A stretch of DNA of 64,000 nucleotides from Pseudomonas baetica (GCF_002813455.1 NZ_PHHE01000001.1:1860001-1924000); one strand, 5' to 3'. Positions 15,833-26,738 are shown, counted from the stretch's first letter. Program-made: numbers and translations. Notes: a model not told the origin generated them from the sequence alone.

Positions 15833-17134
15833 ATGCGTCCCCCATTTCCCCTCATCACCGCGCGCCAGTCGTTTGGCTTCGGAGCCTTTGTGCTGTGCGC
15901 CGGTTTTACCGCACAGGTTCAGGCCAGCGGATTCCTTGAAGACACCACGGCGAAAATCGAATCGCGCACGGTGTATTTCAACCGCGATTTCCGTGATGGG
16001 CACACGTCCAGTGATCAGGGCGGATCCAAGCGCGAAGAGTCGGCACAGGGCTTTATCCTCAATCTGCAATCGGGTTACACCGAGGGCACGGTGGGTTTCG
16101 GTATCGATGCGCTGGGCATGCTCGGCTTGCAACTCGATTCCAGCCCTGACCGCAGCAATAGCGGCTTGCTGCCATCGAGCGGCAACGACCCGCGCGGTTC
16201 GAAAGGCCAGTACGCCAAGATGGGCCTGACGGCGAAAGTGAAGGTCTCGGACACCGTGCTGAAGTACGGCGCGCTGCTGCCGGATCTGCCGCTGTTGAAA
16301 TACAACGACGGCCGTTTGCTGCCGACGATGTTCAACGGCGCGATGCTCACTTCAAAGGAAGTGAAGGATCTGACCTTTATGGCGGCGCGTCTGGACAAGT
16401 ACACCGCGCGTGATTCCACCGACTCGCAAGACATCCGCGTGCATTGCAAGAACAAGCGCTATGCGTGCAACACCACCGCCGACCATTTCGACATGTACGG
16501 CTTTGATTACAAGATCAATGATCGTCTGACGGCGCAGTATCACTACGCGGAACTTGAAGACATCTACCGTCAGCACTTCGTGGGGCTGCTGGGCAATCAG
16601 CCGCTGGGCAGCGGTGTGTTGAAGGCCGATCTGCGCTTGCTGAAAAGTGCCGACAGTGGGAATGCAAAAGCCGGTTCCATCGACAACCGTGCGTTGAGCG
16701 GCATGCTGTCTTACGCCATCAGCGGCCACACGTTCAGTGGCGGCTGGCAGCGCATGAACGGCGATAACTCGATGCCGTACCTCGATGGCAGCAACCCGTA
16801 TCTGGTCAACTATGTGCAGGTCAACGACTTTGCCGCCGCGCAGGAACGTTCCTGGCAACTGCGTTACGACTATGACTTCAAGGCGATCGGCATCAACGGT
16901 CTGAGTTTCCTGACCCGTTACGTGAACGGTGATCACATCAAGGTGTTGGGCAGTGATCAGGAAGGTAAAGAGTGGGAGCGTGATAGCGAGTTGAAGTACG
17001 TGATTCAGACCGGCACGTTCAAGGATGTGAGTCTGCGTTTGCGTAATGCGACTTACCGGACGAACTATGAGAAGTTTGCCCGGGATGTGGATGAGACGCG
17101 GGTGATTGTGAGTTATAGCTTTTCGGTGTTGTAA
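15833..17134 (+). CDS. OprD-family outer membrane porin
   Basis: A 433-residue precursor with a signal peptide ending about AQVQA, then the typical OprD beginning SGFLEDTTAKIESRTVYFNRDFR. Further family marks are GYTEGTVGFGIDALGMLGL, QYAKMGLTAKVKVSDTVLKYG, and the C-terminal strand ending VSYSFSVL with alternating hydrophobic residues. OprD-type proteins are 18-strand channels for amino acids, peptides or small organic acids; the substrate is not readable from sequence. The ATG at 15833 has GGAG upstream and begins the signal peptide. Confidence 0.9.
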   Translation: MRPPFPLITARQSFGFGAFVLCAGFTAQVQASGFLEDTTAKIESRTVYFNRDFRDGHTSSDQGGSKREESAQGFILNLQSGYTEGTVGFGIDALGMLGLQLDSSPDRSNSGLLPSSGNDPRGSKGQYAKMGLTAKVKVSDTVLKYGALLPDLPLLKYNDGRLLPTMFNGAMLTSKEVKDLTFMAARLDKYTARDSTDSQDIRVHCKNKRYACNTTADHFDMYGFDYKINDRLTAQYHYAELEDIYRQHFVGLLGNQPLGSGVLKADLRLLKSADSGNAKAGSIDNRALSGMLSYAISGHTFSGGWQRMNGDNSMPYLDGSNPYLVNYVQVNDFAAAQERSWQLRYDYDFKAIGINGLSFLTRYVNGDHIKVLGSDQEGKEWERDSELKYVIQTGTFKDVSLRLRNATYRTNYEKFARDVDETRVIVSYSFSVL

Positions 17135-17160
17135 GCCCTAGATGTGCTTCGCTTGATCCG

Positions 17161-17260
17161 GCGCTTTCGCGAGCAGGCTCGCTCCCACAGGGGATCTTCA
17201 ATGAACACAGATTTTGTGTACACCTGGGAGACCTGTGGGAGCGAGCCTGCTCGCGAAGGC
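17161..17260. repeat. REP pair (REPIN-like)
   Basis: Two REP elements in opposite orientation (17161-17190 and 17232-17260) sharing the core GCGAGCCTGCTCGCGAA, in the space between the convergent porin and transglycosylase genes. The arrangement can fold into a long hairpin. Confidence 0.85.
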
Positions 17261-17264
17261 GTCC

Positions 17265-17885
17265 TTACAGCCAATGCCAGAAGCGGCTCCAGAAACCGCG
17301 ATTCAAATCCTCTTTGCAGCCGGCATATTGCCGGGCATACGTATCGGAACGTGCCTGCACCTTGCGTGCCGTCGGCATCAGCCAGGCTTTGCTGGCGTAA
17401 GTCTTGTTGCGATAGCCGCCCCAGCCTTCGTGGTAGTTGAGGTACTGGCCGTAGGCGTCGTATTTGTAGACGCCGTTGATCGACGTGGTTTTGTCCATGT
17501 ACCAGCCGACGAAGTCGATGGCGTCGTCGAAGTCTTCGCGGTCGGCCCAGTTTCGGCCAGTGCTTTTCTGGTAGTCGGACCAGACTTCATCCTTGGCCTG
17601 CGCATACCCGGAAGCGGTGGACACGCGACCCCACGGAATTACCCAGAGCAAGTATTTACGCGGGGTCTTGGCGTCGTAGCGGTAGCCGGATTCCTGATAC
17701 ATGATCGCGAAGGGCACCTGGATCGGTACGCCCCAGCGTTTTTGTGTGACTTGCGCGGCGTCGTACCAATCGCTTTTCTCCCGGAAGATCTCGCAAATGT
17801 CTTCAGGCGAGCGGGGCGGCGAGGTGCCGCAACCCGTCAACAGTCCCGCGAGTATCAGTAGTCCAACCGTCTGCCCTGAATTCAA
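17265..17885 (-). CDS. Lytic transglycosylase-like (SLT-domain) lipoprotein
   Basis: A 206-residue protein with a lipoprotein signal (LLILAGLLTGC, lipid cysteine near residue 19) and an SLT-like catalytic region: PFAIMYQESGYRYDAKTP contains the expected catalytic glutamate (E in YQESGY), followed by SGYAQ and the YHEGWGGY type motif near the end. Such enzymes cleave peptidoglycan with 1,6-anhydro ring formation. The start is a TTG at 17885: an in-frame TGA lies three codons upstream and no ATG precedes the lipoprotein signal. It ends the cluster next to the mtl operon but is probably unrelated to it. Confidence 0.8.
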   Translation of the reverse strand: MNSGQTVGLLILAGLLTGCGTSPPRSPEDICEIFREKSDWYDAAQVTQKRWGVPIQVPFAIMYQESGYRYDAKTPRKYLLWVIPWGRVSTASGYAQAKDEVWSDYQKSTGRNWADREDFDDAIDFVGWYMDKTTSINGVYKYDAYGQYLNYHEGWGGYRNKTYASKAWLMPTARKVQARSDTYARQYAGCKEDLNRGFWSRFWHWL

Positions 17886-17930
17886 AAGCCGTCATCCCGT
17901 CATGCGCAAAAAGGGCGACAGTCTACGCGC

Positions 17931-18869
17931 TCAGGTCAATTGCTGACGATAGGGCAAATCCGGACCGGTCTTGCTGCACGTCAGCGCTGCGGCTTGTACG
18001 GCGAATTTGAGCATGGCGTCGATCTGCTCGCGACCGAGTTGCTGCACGCCGTCGACCGAGTCCAGACCGTGTTCTGTCAGCCAGGTGATCAGCGCGGCCT
18101 GGAAGGTATCGCCGGCGCCAACGGTATCGGCGATCTTCACCGAACAGGCCGGCACCGACCATGAGCCATGGGCGCGACTGAACACGGTTGCGCCTTCGCC
18201 GCCACGGGTCAGGAACACAATCTGGCAGCGGTGTTCGAGCCAGCCGCCGATGACGCGCTGCGGATCCTGTTCTGGATACAACAGGCTCAAGTCTTCGTCG
18301 CTGACTTTGATCAGGTCGGCCAATTGCACCAGCGTGGCGATGCGCTCACGCCACAGGTCTATGTTCGGCTCGGGATTGAGGCGTACGTTGGGGTCGAGGC
18401 TGATCAGGCGTTTGCCGCTTTCACGCTGGACCAGGGCCAGCAGCGTGTCGGCAATCGGTTGCACCACCAGCGAAAACGAACCGATGTGCAAACCGCGCAC
18501 TTCAGGGCCAAGTGTCGGCAGGTGGGCGACGCTCAATTGCCGATCCGCGCAACCTTCGCCGCGAAAGCTGTAATGCGGCGAGCCGTTGGCGCCAACTGCG
18601 ACCATCGCCAGCGTGGTCGGCGCAGCGAAATCCACCAGATAGTCCGGCCGTACACCTTCCTCCTGCAGGACTTGCTGCAAGCGGCGGCCGAGGTAGTCGG
18701 TGGACAGCCCACCGAACAAAGCCGAGTCCACGCCCAGGCGGCGCAAACCCACCGCGACGTTGAACGGCGAGCCGCCGGCAATCGCCTTGAAATTCACTTT
18801 CGAAGCCAGGCCGCTGGCGTCGTCTTCGCTGAAGAAATCAAACAGGGCTTCGCCACACACCAAATACAT
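17931..18869 (-). CDS. mtlZ: Fructokinase, PfkB family
   Basis: A 312-residue sugar kinase. PfkB signatures are present: the N-terminal GGSPFNVAVGLRRLG and the C-terminal DTVGAGDTFQAAL around residue 250, which holds the catalytic aspartate. It phosphorylates fructose, the product of mannitol oxidation by MtlD. It is the last gene of the operon, 13 bases after mtlY, as in the characterised P. fluorescens mtlEFGKDYZ operon. The ATG at 18869 starts the conserved MYLVCGEALFDFF; upstream codons belong to the neighbour's end. Confidence 0.93.
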   Translation of the reverse strand: MYLVCGEALFDFFSEDDASGLASKVNFKAIAGGSPFNVAVGLRRLGVDSALFGGLSTDYLGRRLQQVLQEEGVRPDYLVDFAAPTTLAMVAVGANGSPHYSFRGEGCADRQLSVAHLPTLGPEVRGLHIGSFSLVVQPIADTLLALVQRESGKRLISLDPNVRLNPEPNIDLWRERIATLVQLADLIKVSDEDLSLLYPEQDPQRVIGGWLEHRCQIVFLTRGGEGATVFSRAHGSWSVPACSVKIADTVGAGDTFQAALITWLTEHGLDSVDGVQQLGREQIDAMLKFAVQAAALTCSKTGPDLPYRQQLT

Positions 18870-18882
18870 AATTGTTTGCTCT

Positions 18883-20379
18883 TTATAGGGTTGCGACATG
18901 CTGTTGATAGCGTTCATAAGCCTGCTGAAACGCCGCGACGTTGGCGGCGATCGGCAGGGTTTCACTGCCCGAGTCGAAGGTCACGCAGCGCTGGCAGAGG
19001 TCGGCCAGTGTGTCTTCGTGGCCGTTTGACCAGGATTTGCACCACGCTGCCTGAATCGCCGCGCCCAGGGCAGCGGCTTCGCTGTGTTCGGTGCAGATCA
19101 CCGGGGTGTCCATGGTGTCGGCGACGATCTGCCGCCACACCGCGCTTTTCGAACCGCCGCCGATCAGGCAAATGCTGCGGCTTTGTAAACCATTCTGGCG
19201 CAGTAAATCCAGTCCGTAGCGCAAGCCGAAGGTGGTGCCTTCGACGGCGGCGCGGCATAGATTGGCCTGGGTCAGGTTGTCCAGCGTCAAGCCGTGCAGG
19301 CTGCCGGTGGCATGGGGCAGGGCGGGGACGCGCTCGCCGTTGAGGAACGGCAGCATGCTCACGCCTTCGGCGCCGATGGGCGCTTGAGCGACAAGAGCGT
19401 TGAACTGGACGAGGTCGAGGTCGAACAGGTCGCGGATCGCGCCGGTGGCATTGGTCAGGTTCATCGTGCAGATCAGCGGCAGCCAGCCGACGCTGGAGGA
19501 GCAGAAGGTCGCGACCGAGGCGTCCGGGCTGACTTTCGGTGCGTCGGCGTAGGCGTACACGGTGCCGGAGGAGCCGAGGCTCATGGTGATCGCGCCGGGC
19601 TGAATATTGCCGGTGCCGATGGCGCCCATCATGTTGTCGCCACCGCCGCTTGCGACCAGCGCATTGCGGTTGATGCCGAGGTGCTCGGCGATGGTGGGCA
19701 GGATCGTGCCCACCGCCTGGTGTGCATCGATCAGCTCCGGCAGCGCCGCTTGCAGGCGTCCGCTGCTGTCGATGTCGCGCAACAGCTGCAAATCCCATTG
19801 GCGGGTGCGCACGTTGAAATAGCCGGTGCCGGAGGCGTCGCCGTATTCGCTGCACGCCCGGCCGGTGAGCCAGAAGTTCAGGAAGTCGTGAGGCAGCAGA
19901 ACGCGGGCGATACGCGAGAACACATGCGGATGTTGCTCTTTGGTCCACAGCAGTTTGGAGACGGTGTAGCCGGGCGCGATGACCACGCCAAGGCGTTCCA
20001 GCGAGCCTTTTTCACCGCCCAGATGGCTGAGCAGTCGCTCGTTTTCGGCGGTGGTTTCGGTGTCGCACCAGAGCTTGGCCGGGCGCAATACCTGGCCTTG
20101 ATCGTCGAGCAGCACCAGGCCGTGCTGCTGGCCGGAAACGCCGATACCGAGGATCGACTGGCCGTCGACCTGCGCCGCCAGCAGCGCCTGACGGGTGGCG
20201 AGGGCGAAGGCGTCCAGCCATTGATGCGTGTCTTGTTCGCGGCGGCCATTGGCACCACTGATCATCGTGTGCGCAGCGGCGCCCTGGCCGAGCACCTGAC
20301 CGCTGGCGGCGTCGAGGATGATGGCTTTGCTGCCTTGGGTGCCGCAGTCGATGCCGAGGAAGAGTTGTCGGGTTGTCAC
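18883..20379 (-). CDS. mtlY: Xylulose kinase, FGGY family
   Basis: A 498-residue FGGY-family carbohydrate kinase. It opens with the ATP-binding FLGIDCGTQGSKAII and contains GIGVSGQQHGLV, the catalytic region NVRTRQWD, the GGGDNMMGAIGTG motif and the FGGY signature region GTTFGLRYGLDLL. In the P. fluorescens mtl operon this enzyme phosphorylates D-xylulose formed from D-arabitol. The start is GTG at 20379 with AGGA at a spacing of 7. A REP pair separates it from mtlD upstream. Confidence 0.92.
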   Translation of the reverse strand: MTTRQLFLGIDCGTQGSKAIILDAASGQVLGQGAAAHTMISGANGRREQDTHQWLDAFALATRQALLAAQVDGQSILGIGVSGQQHGLVLLDDQGQVLRPAKLWCDTETTAENERLLSHLGGEKGSLERLGVVIAPGYTVSKLLWTKEQHPHVFSRIARVLLPHDFLNFWLTGRACSEYGDASGTGYFNVRTRQWDLQLLRDIDSSGRLQAALPELIDAHQAVGTILPTIAEHLGINRNALVASGGGDNMMGAIGTGNIQPGAITMSLGSSGTVYAYADAPKVSPDASVATFCSSSVGWLPLICTMNLTNATGAIRDLFDLDLVQFNALVAQAPIGAEGVSMLPFLNGERVPALPHATGSLHGLTLDNLTQANLCRAAVEGTTFGLRYGLDLLRQNGLQSRSICLIGGGSKSAVWRQIVADTMDTPVICTEHSEAAALGAAIQAAWCKSWSNGHEDTLADLCQRCVTFDSGSETLPIAANVAAFQQAYERYQQHVATL

Positions 20380-20416
20380 AGTAAGATCCTCAGGGTGTCA
20401 GTTCCATCCGGGTGAC

Positions 20417-20490
20417 GCCATTCGCGAGCAGGCTCGCTCCCACATTTTGAAATGCGTTCCCCTGTGGGAGCGAGCCTGCTCGCGAAGGCT
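20417..20490. repeat. REP pair between mtlD and mtlY
   Basis: Inverted REP elements (about 20417-20444 and 20461-20490) with core GCGAGCAGGCTCGCTCCCAC and its complement, within the mtl operon. Confidence 0.85.
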
Positions 20491-20511
20491 TCAGTCGCAT
20501 CACCGCTTCAA

Positions 20512-21984
20512 TCAAGCCAACACCCGTTCCAGCGTCCGAGTCACACCCACTTCGCGCAAGCTGTTGCAGCACCACTCAAACGCCGCCACAAACGCTGCCG
20601 AACGCGGTATCGCCGTGCCGAAAATCTCCTCCACCGCTAGCAACCGATCAGTCATCAACGCATCGTCCGCCACCAACGCCTGACAAAACGTCGCCCGCGG
20701 ATCCGGGATCGAGTACGTATCGCCATTCTCATCCACACCCTTCAAATACAGCGCCCAGGCTGCCACCACCAGTGCCGCACGTTTGGTCTCGCGCCCATCG
20801 GCAATCAACCGATTGATCGTCGGAATGGTGAACTTGGGAAACTTCGACGACCCATCCGAACACACCCGCTCCAGCTGATCGGCAATCGCCTGATTGGAGA
20901 AGCGCGCCACCAGCGTGTTTTTGTAATCGGTCAAATCGATGCCCGGCACCGGCGCCAGTTGCGGGGTGACATCCAGGTCCATGTAAGCGCGCATGTAGCG
21001 CACGAACAGCGGGTCATTCATGGTCTCGTGAACAAAACGATAGCCCTTCAAAAACCCCAGATAGGTCAGCGCCAGGTGGCTGCCGTTGAGCAGTTTGATC
21101 TTCATCTCTTCATAGGGCGAAACGTCGTCGGTAAACTGCACGCCGACCTTTTCCCAGGCCGGGCGGCCGTTGACGAACTTATCTTCCAGCACCCACTGCA
21201 CAAACGGTTCGCAGACCACCGGCCAGGCATCGTCCACACCGTGCTTGTCCGCCAGTTGCAGGCGATGCGCGGTACTGGTCATGGGCGTGATGCGGTCGAC
21301 CATGGCATTGGGGAAACTGACGTTCTGCTCAATCCAGTCGCGCAAGCCTTGGTTTCGCAGCGCAGCGAACGCGAGTAACGCTTTGCGGGTCACCGCGCCG
21401 TTGTGCGGCAGGTTATCGCAGGACATCAGCGTGAATGCCGGAGTGCCCGAGCCACGGCGCTTTTCCAGTGCCGCACAGAGGAAACCGAAAACGGTTGTCG
21501 GTGCCTCCGGATGCTCCAGATCGTGTTGGATCTGCGGCAGGTGCGCCATGAATTCGCCGGTACTGTCGTCAATGCAATAACCACCTTCCGTGATGGTCAG
21601 CGAAACAATACGAATCTGCGGATCGGCAAGCCTGGCGATCAGCGCCTGCGCACCGTCCTCGGCCAGCAGCATGTCGCGAATCGCGCCAATCACTCGCACT
21701 TCGGTATCGTCGCTGTCACCCAGTTCAAACAGGGTAAACAGGTAATCCTGTTCCTTGAGATCGTCGCGGGCGCGACGGTCTTCGGCGCGCAGGCCGACCC
21801 CGCAAATTGCCCAGTCGAGCGCTTCGCCGGTGTTCATCAGGGCGTCGGTGTAATACGCCTGATGCGCGCGATGGAAACCGCCGACGCCGATGTGTGCAAT
21901 GCCTTGGCGCGTGTCGCGCAGGCTGTAGGCCGGCAGTTGCACTGGGGTGGCGAGGCGATGCAGATTTTGTTGGTTCAGTTTCAT
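20512..21984 (-). CDS. mtlD: Mannitol 2-dehydrogenase
   Basis: A 490-residue polyol-specific long-chain dehydrogenase. The NAD-binding motif IAHIGVGGFHRAHQAYY is near residue 30, and the catalytic set Lys, Asn, His is seen in KIKLLNGSHLALTYLG with the spacing (0, +5, +8) of the structurally known P. fluorescens enzyme (K295, N300, H303). It oxidises mannitol to fructose and also D-arabitol to xylulose. It follows mtlK by 17 bases. The ATG at 21984 begins the conserved MKLNQQNL; the upstream open frame is in mtlK. Confidence 0.96.
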   Translation of the reverse strand: MKLNQQNLHRLATPVQLPAYSLRDTRQGIAHIGVGGFHRAHQAYYTDALMNTGEALDWAICGVGLRAEDRRARDDLKEQDYLFTLFELGDSDDTEVRVIGAIRDMLLAEDGAQALIARLADPQIRIVSLTITEGGYCIDDSTGEFMAHLPQIQHDLEHPEAPTTVFGFLCAALEKRRGSGTPAFTLMSCDNLPHNGAVTRKALLAFAALRNQGLRDWIEQNVSFPNAMVDRITPMTSTAHRLQLADKHGVDDAWPVVCEPFVQWVLEDKFVNGRPAWEKVGVQFTDDVSPYEEMKIKLLNGSHLALTYLGFLKGYRFVHETMNDPLFVRYMRAYMDLDVTPQLAPVPGIDLTDYKNTLVARFSNQAIADQLERVCSDGSSKFPKFTIPTINRLIADGRETKRAALVVAAWALYLKGVDENGDTYSIPDPRATFCQALVADDALMTDRLLAVEEIFGTAIPRSAAFVAAFEWCCNSLREVGVTRTLERVLA

Positions 21985-22001
21985 TGGGCAAGTCTCGAAA
22001 T

Positions 22002-23105
22002 TCAGGCCGCCGCACGCAGCGGGCGGGTCAGCGCCACGCCGTCGGCGTCGAACAGATGGCAATGGGTTGCGTCCAGATGCAGGCTCAGCTGTTCGCCGTA
22101 ACGGCTCGCCAGATCACCGCGCACGCGCATGGTCAGGGCTTCGCCGGCGCTGGTGGTGACGTGGCAGAAGGTGTCGCTGCCCAGTCGCTCGCTGACATCG
22201 GCGGTGACTTGCAGGGTGCAGTCGCCCGGTTGCGCCAGTTCCAGATGTTCCGGGCGAATGCCCAGTGTCACGGCGCTGCCGACGCTGAGGCTGGCCGCGT
22301 TCAACGGCAGGGAGATGCGGGTGCCGGCATCGAGCGAAACTTCGCAGCTATGGCTGTCGACCCGGGCAATCTTGCCCTTGAGGAAACCCATTTTCGGCGT
22401 GCCGAGAAATCCCGCGACGAACAGGTTGGCCGGCTGGTGATACAGGTCCAGCGGCGAGCCAACCTGTTCGATCTTGCCGCCATTGAGCACCACGACTTTG
22501 TCGGCCATGGTCATCGCTTCCACCTGATCGTGGGTTACGTAGATCATGGTCGCTTGCAGGTCTTTGTGCAGGCGCAGCAGTTCCAGGCGCATTTGCACCC
22601 GCAGCGCGGCGTCGAGGTTGGACAGCGGTTCGTCGAAGAGGAAGATTTTCGGGTTACGCACGATGGCGCGGCCGATGGCCACGCGTTGACGTTGACCACC
22701 GGAGAGCTGCTTCGGCTTTCGCTCCAGCATCGGCCCCAGTTCGAGAATACGCGCCGCCTCGCCGACCTTTTTCTCGACCTCGGCTTTCGGCACTCCCGCC
22801 AGATCGAGCGCAAACGACATGTTCTTTTTCACGGTCATGTGCGGGTACAGCGCGTAGGTCTGGAACACCATCGCCAGAACGCGCTTGGCCGGGCTGACTT
22901 CGGTGATGTCGCGGCCATCAAGTTCGATGCTGCCGCCGCTGACTTCTTCCAGGCCGGCGATCAGCCGCAGCAGGGTGGATTTGCCGCAGCCGGACGGGCC
23001 GACGAAGACCACGAATTCCTTGTCGTTCACTTCAAGGTCGATGCCCTTGATGATGGAAAAACCTTCGAAGCCTTTTTGCAGATTCTTGATTTTCAGGTTG
23101 GCCAT
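22002..23105 (-). CDS. mtlK: Polyol ABC transporter ATP-binding protein
   Basis: A 367-residue ABC ATPase of the MalK/UgpC type. Walker A is GPSGCGKST (about residue 36), the signature is [14 protein letters not shown] (about 135), Walker B is [13 protein letters not shown], and a C-terminal TOBE-like domain follows ([10 protein letters not shown]). It powers MtlEFG uptake of mannitol, glucitol or arabitol. The ATG at 23105 has GGAGG upstream. Confidence 0.95.
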   Translation of the reverse strand: MANLKIKNLQKGFEGFSIIKGIDLEVNDKEFVVFVGPSGCGKSTLLRLIAGLEEVSGGSIELDGRDITEVSPAKRVLAMVFQTYALYPHMTVKKNMSFALDLAGVPKAEVEKKVGEAARILELGPMLERKPKQLSGGQRQRVAIGRAIVRNPKIFLFDEPLSNLDAALRVQMRLELLRLHKDLQATMIYVTHDQVEAMTMADKVVVLNGGKIEQVGSPLDLYHQPANLFVAGFLGTPKMGFLKGKIARVDSHSCEVSLDAGTRISLPLNAASLSVGSAVTLGIRPEHLELAQPGDCTLQVTADVSERLGSDTFCHVTTSAGEALTMRVRGDLASRYGEQLSLHLDATHCHLFDADGVALTRPLRAAA

Positions 23106-23154
23106 GATGATGGGCCTCCGCAATTTATTATTGGGTTAAACCAGATCGGCTTTT

Positions 23155-23246
23155 CTGTGGGAGCGAGCCTGCTCGCGAAAGCGGTGGCTCAGGCACCTTT
23201 TGCACCGGATGTGCCGACGCCTTCGCGAGCAGGCTCGCTCCCACAA
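23155..23246. repeat. REP pair between mtlG and mtlK
   Basis: Two inverted REP elements (23155-23183, 23218-23246) with the core GCGAGCCTGCTCGC, inside the mtl operon. Confidence 0.85.
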
Positions 23247-23270
23247 GGGAATGCGTTGAGTTAGAGATAT

Positions 23271-24101
<831 letters not shown>

Positions 24102-24109
24102 GGCAGGCC

Positions 24110-25036
24110 TCAGGCTTTGTCAGTCAGGTTTTTGCCGATCATCCGCACCAGAATGATCGCGGCGATGTTGGCGATGACCACGGCTATCAAGCCGCCCGCC
24201 GAGGCCATGCCGACGTCGAACTGCACCAGCGCCTGGTTGTAGATCAGGTAGGCGAGGTTGGTCGAGGCGTAGCCGGGGCCGCCGTTGGTGGTGGTGAAGA
24301 TTTCGGCAAACACGGAGAGCAGGAAGATCGTCTCGATCATCACCACCACGGCAATCGGTCGGGCCAGATGCGGCAAGGTCAGGTGCCAGAAGATCGCGAT
24401 CGGTCCGGCGCCATCGAGGCGTGCGGCTTCCTTCTGCTCCTGGTCGAGAGACTGCATGGCGGTCATCAGGATCAGGATCGCGAAGGGCAGCCATTGCCAC
24501 GAAACAATGATGATGATCGACAGCAGCGGGTAGTGCGCCAGCCAGTCCACCGGTTGCGCGCCAAACAGTTTCCAGAGGTAGGCGAGAATCCCGGAGACCG
24601 GATGGAAAATCAGGTTTTTCCAGATCAGCGCGCCGACCGTGGGCATGATGAAGAACGGCGAAATCAGCAAGACCCGAACGATGCCCCGACCGAGAAACTC
24701 GCTGGCCTCCAGCAAGGCGCTGATCAACACGCCTAACACCACGCTGATCAGCAGCACACTGCCGACCAGCAACAGGGTGTTGGTGGCACCGGGCATGAAG
24801 CCCGAGTCGGTCAGGAAGTAAGTGAAGTTCTCAAGCCCGACGAACTCGTTCTCGCCGGGGTTGAGCAGGTTGTAGCGGATCATCGAAAAGTAAAGGGTCA
24901 TGCCCAGCGGCACGATCATCCACAGCAGCAACAGGGCCACTGAGGGGCTGACCAGAAACCAGCCGGGATTGGCCACGCGACGTTTGCGCTGCGGCTTGGC
25001 GAGGTCGATGTGGGCTTTGGCAGTTGAAGTATTCAT
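24110..25036 (-). CDS. mtlF: Polyol ABC transporter permease
   Basis: A 308-residue MalF-type permease. A basic N-terminus (KPQRKRRVANP) is followed by six membrane helices and the EAA loop EAARLDGAGPIAIFWHLTLP near residue 210. It works with MtlG, MtlK and the binding protein MtlE. The ATG at 25036 is chosen; a GTG three codons upstream (25045) is a possible alternative, as neither has a strong ribosome binding site. Confidence 0.94.
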   Translation of the reverse strand: MNTSTAKAHIDLAKPQRKRRVANPGWFLVSPSVALLLLWMIVPLGMTLYFSMIRYNLLNPGENEFVGLENFTYFLTDSGFMPGATNTLLLVGSVLLISVVLGVLISALLEASEFLGRGIVRVLLISPFFIMPTVGALIWKNLIFHPVSGILAYLWKLFGAQPVDWLAHYPLLSIIIIVSWQWLPFAILILMTAMQSLDQEQKEAARLDGAGPIAIFWHLTLPHLARPIAVVVMIETIFLLSVFAEIFTTTNGGPGYASTNLAYLIYNQALVQFDVGMASAGGLIAVVIANIAAIILVRMIGKNLTDKA

Positions 25037-25075
25037 GGTGATCACAACCGAGTCATACAGACCTATGGAGATCCC

Positions 25076-25168
25076 ATGTGGGAGCGAGCCTGCTCGCGAA
25101 AGCGGTGGATCAGTGCCATGTGTATTGGCTGGTACGACGCCTTCGCGAGCAGGCTCGCTCCCACAGGA
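25076..25168. repeat. REP pair between mtlE and mtlF
   Basis: Inverted REP elements (25076-25105 and 25138-25168) with core GCGAGCCTGCTCGC, within the operon. In abundant-binding-protein operons such hairpins can stabilise the upstream mRNA segment, here mtlE. Confidence 0.85.
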
Positions 25169-25189
25169 GGCAGGAGCGAGCTTTACGGG

Positions 25190-26500
25190 TTACTTGGGAT
25201 AACCCGCGCGCTTCATCTCGCGTTCGGTGGTTTGCTGCGCGGCGCCGAGCGCCTGGTCGACCGTGGTCTGGCCGATCAGCGCTGCCGAGAACGACTTGCC
25301 GACCTGGGTGCCAATGCCCTGGAATTCAGGAATGGTCACCAATTGAATGCCGATGTAAGGCACCGGTTTCAATGTCGGTTTGCTCGGATCGGCCGCTTTG
25401 AGCGACTCCAGCGTCGCCTTGGCGAACGGCGCGGCGCTCATGTACGCGTCGCTGTAGGTCGAGGCCCGGGTGCCTGGCGGCACGTTGGCGATGCCGTCGG
25501 TTTTCGCCACCAGCTCACCGTATTCCTTGGAAGTCGCCCAAGCGCTGAAGGTTTTGGCTGCGTCCTTGGCCTTGGAGCTGGTCGGAATCGCCAGTGCCCA
25601 CGAATACAGCCAGGCCGAACCTTTATCGGTGACCTGATGCGGTGCAAAGGTGAAGCCGACGTGATCGGCGACTTTGCTCTGGGTCTTGTCGGTGACGAAC
25701 GAACCGGCGACGGACGCATCGACCCAGATCGCGCACTTGCCGCTGTTGAACAGGGCGAGGTTCTCGTTGAAACCATTGCTGGACGCGCCCGGCGGGCCGG
25801 ATTTCTTCATGGTGTCGACATAGAAGTTCAGCGCGTTTTTCCACTCGGGGCCGTTGAATTCAGGCTGCCATTTTTCATCGAACCAGCGGGCGCCGTAAGC
25901 GTTGGCGACGGTGGTAATCAGCGCCATGTTCTCGCCCCAACCGGCCTTGCCGCGCAAGCAGATGCCGTACTGCTCCTTGTCTTTGTTAGTGAGCTTTTCG
26001 GCAAAACCGGCGATCTGCTCCCAGGTTGGGCGCTCAGGCATGGTCAGCCCGGCATCCTTGAACAGGTCGGTGCGGTAATAGGTGATCGAGCTTTCGGCGT
26101 AGAACGGCAGCGCGTACAGCGAGCCCTTGACCGACAGGCCTTCGCGCACCGACGGGAACACGTCATCAAGGGCATAACTGGCCGGCAGATCTTTCATCGG
26201 TTCCAGCCAACCCTTGCCCCCCCACAGTGCGGCTTCGTACATGCCGATGGTCAACACATCAAACTGGCCGCCCTGAGTGGCGATGTCAGTGGTCAGACGC
26301 TGACGCAGGACGTTCTCTTCCAGCACCACCCAATTGAGCTTGATGTCCGGATGCTCGGTCTCGAAGGTTTTCGAGAGCTTTTGCATGCGGATCATGTCGC
26401 TGTTATTGACGGTGGCGATGGTCAGGGTCTGGGCGCCAAGGCTGACGCTGCTCAGGGTCATGCAGGTGAGGGCAAGCAGAGCTTTTGCAGTGGGTTGCAT
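25190..26500 (-). CDS. mtlE: Polyol ABC transporter substrate-binding protein
   Basis: A 436-residue extracellular solute-binding protein (family 1). The signal peptide runs to about A23 (MQPTAKALLALTCMTLSSVSLGAQ). Family marks include DVLTIGMYEAALWGGKGWLEPM, ALPFYAESSITYYRTDLFKDAG, and GKCAIWVDASVAGSFV. It captures mannitol and related polyols in the periplasm. It is the first gene of the operon. ATG at 26500 with GGAG at spacing 6. Confidence 0.95.
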   Translation of the reverse strand: MQPTAKALLALTCMTLSSVSLGAQTLTIATVNNSDMIRMQKLSKTFETEHPDIKLNWVVLEENVLRQRLTTDIATQGGQFDVLTIGMYEAALWGGKGWLEPMKDLPASYALDDVFPSVREGLSVKGSLYALPFYAESSITYYRTDLFKDAGLTMPERPTWEQIAGFAEKLTNKDKEQYGICLRGKAGWGENMALITTVANAYGARWFDEKWQPEFNGPEWKNALNFYVDTMKKSGPPGASSNGFNENLALFNSGKCAIWVDASVAGSFVTDKTQSKVADHVGFTFAPHQVTDKGSAWLYSWALAIPTSSKAKDAAKTFSAWATSKEYGELVAKTDGIANVPPGTRASTYSDAYMSAAPFAKATLESLKAADPSKPTLKPVPYIGIQLVTIPEFQGIGTQVGKSFSAALIGQTTVDQALGAAQQTTEREMKRAGYPK

Positions 26501-26738
26501 CGTGCACTCCTTTTCTGAACCCAGAGGGGGCAGAAGGACAGTTATTGTTTTTGTGTCTTCCTGTGCAGGAAGAATGTGCAGTGATTACAGCCTTCAATCG
26601 CAGGGCTGACAAATCATCCCTAGCACTTTGATCGATACTTTTTTGCACTGGGCTTTGCGCGGAGAAACGCAGGGAAGGGGTTTTCAGAGCAGAGGCGAGA
26701 TCGGTTACGTACAGGTTTGCGATGCAGACAGGCCAAAA
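26501..26738 (-). promoter_or_regulatory. Presumed mtl operon promoter region
   Basis: The non-coding stretch upstream of mtlE, before the REP pair. In P. fluorescens the mtl operon is activated by MtlR, encoded just beyond, through sites upstream of mtlE. I could not fix the exact operator or -35/-10 elements by eye; the placement rests on operon order. Confidence 0.5.
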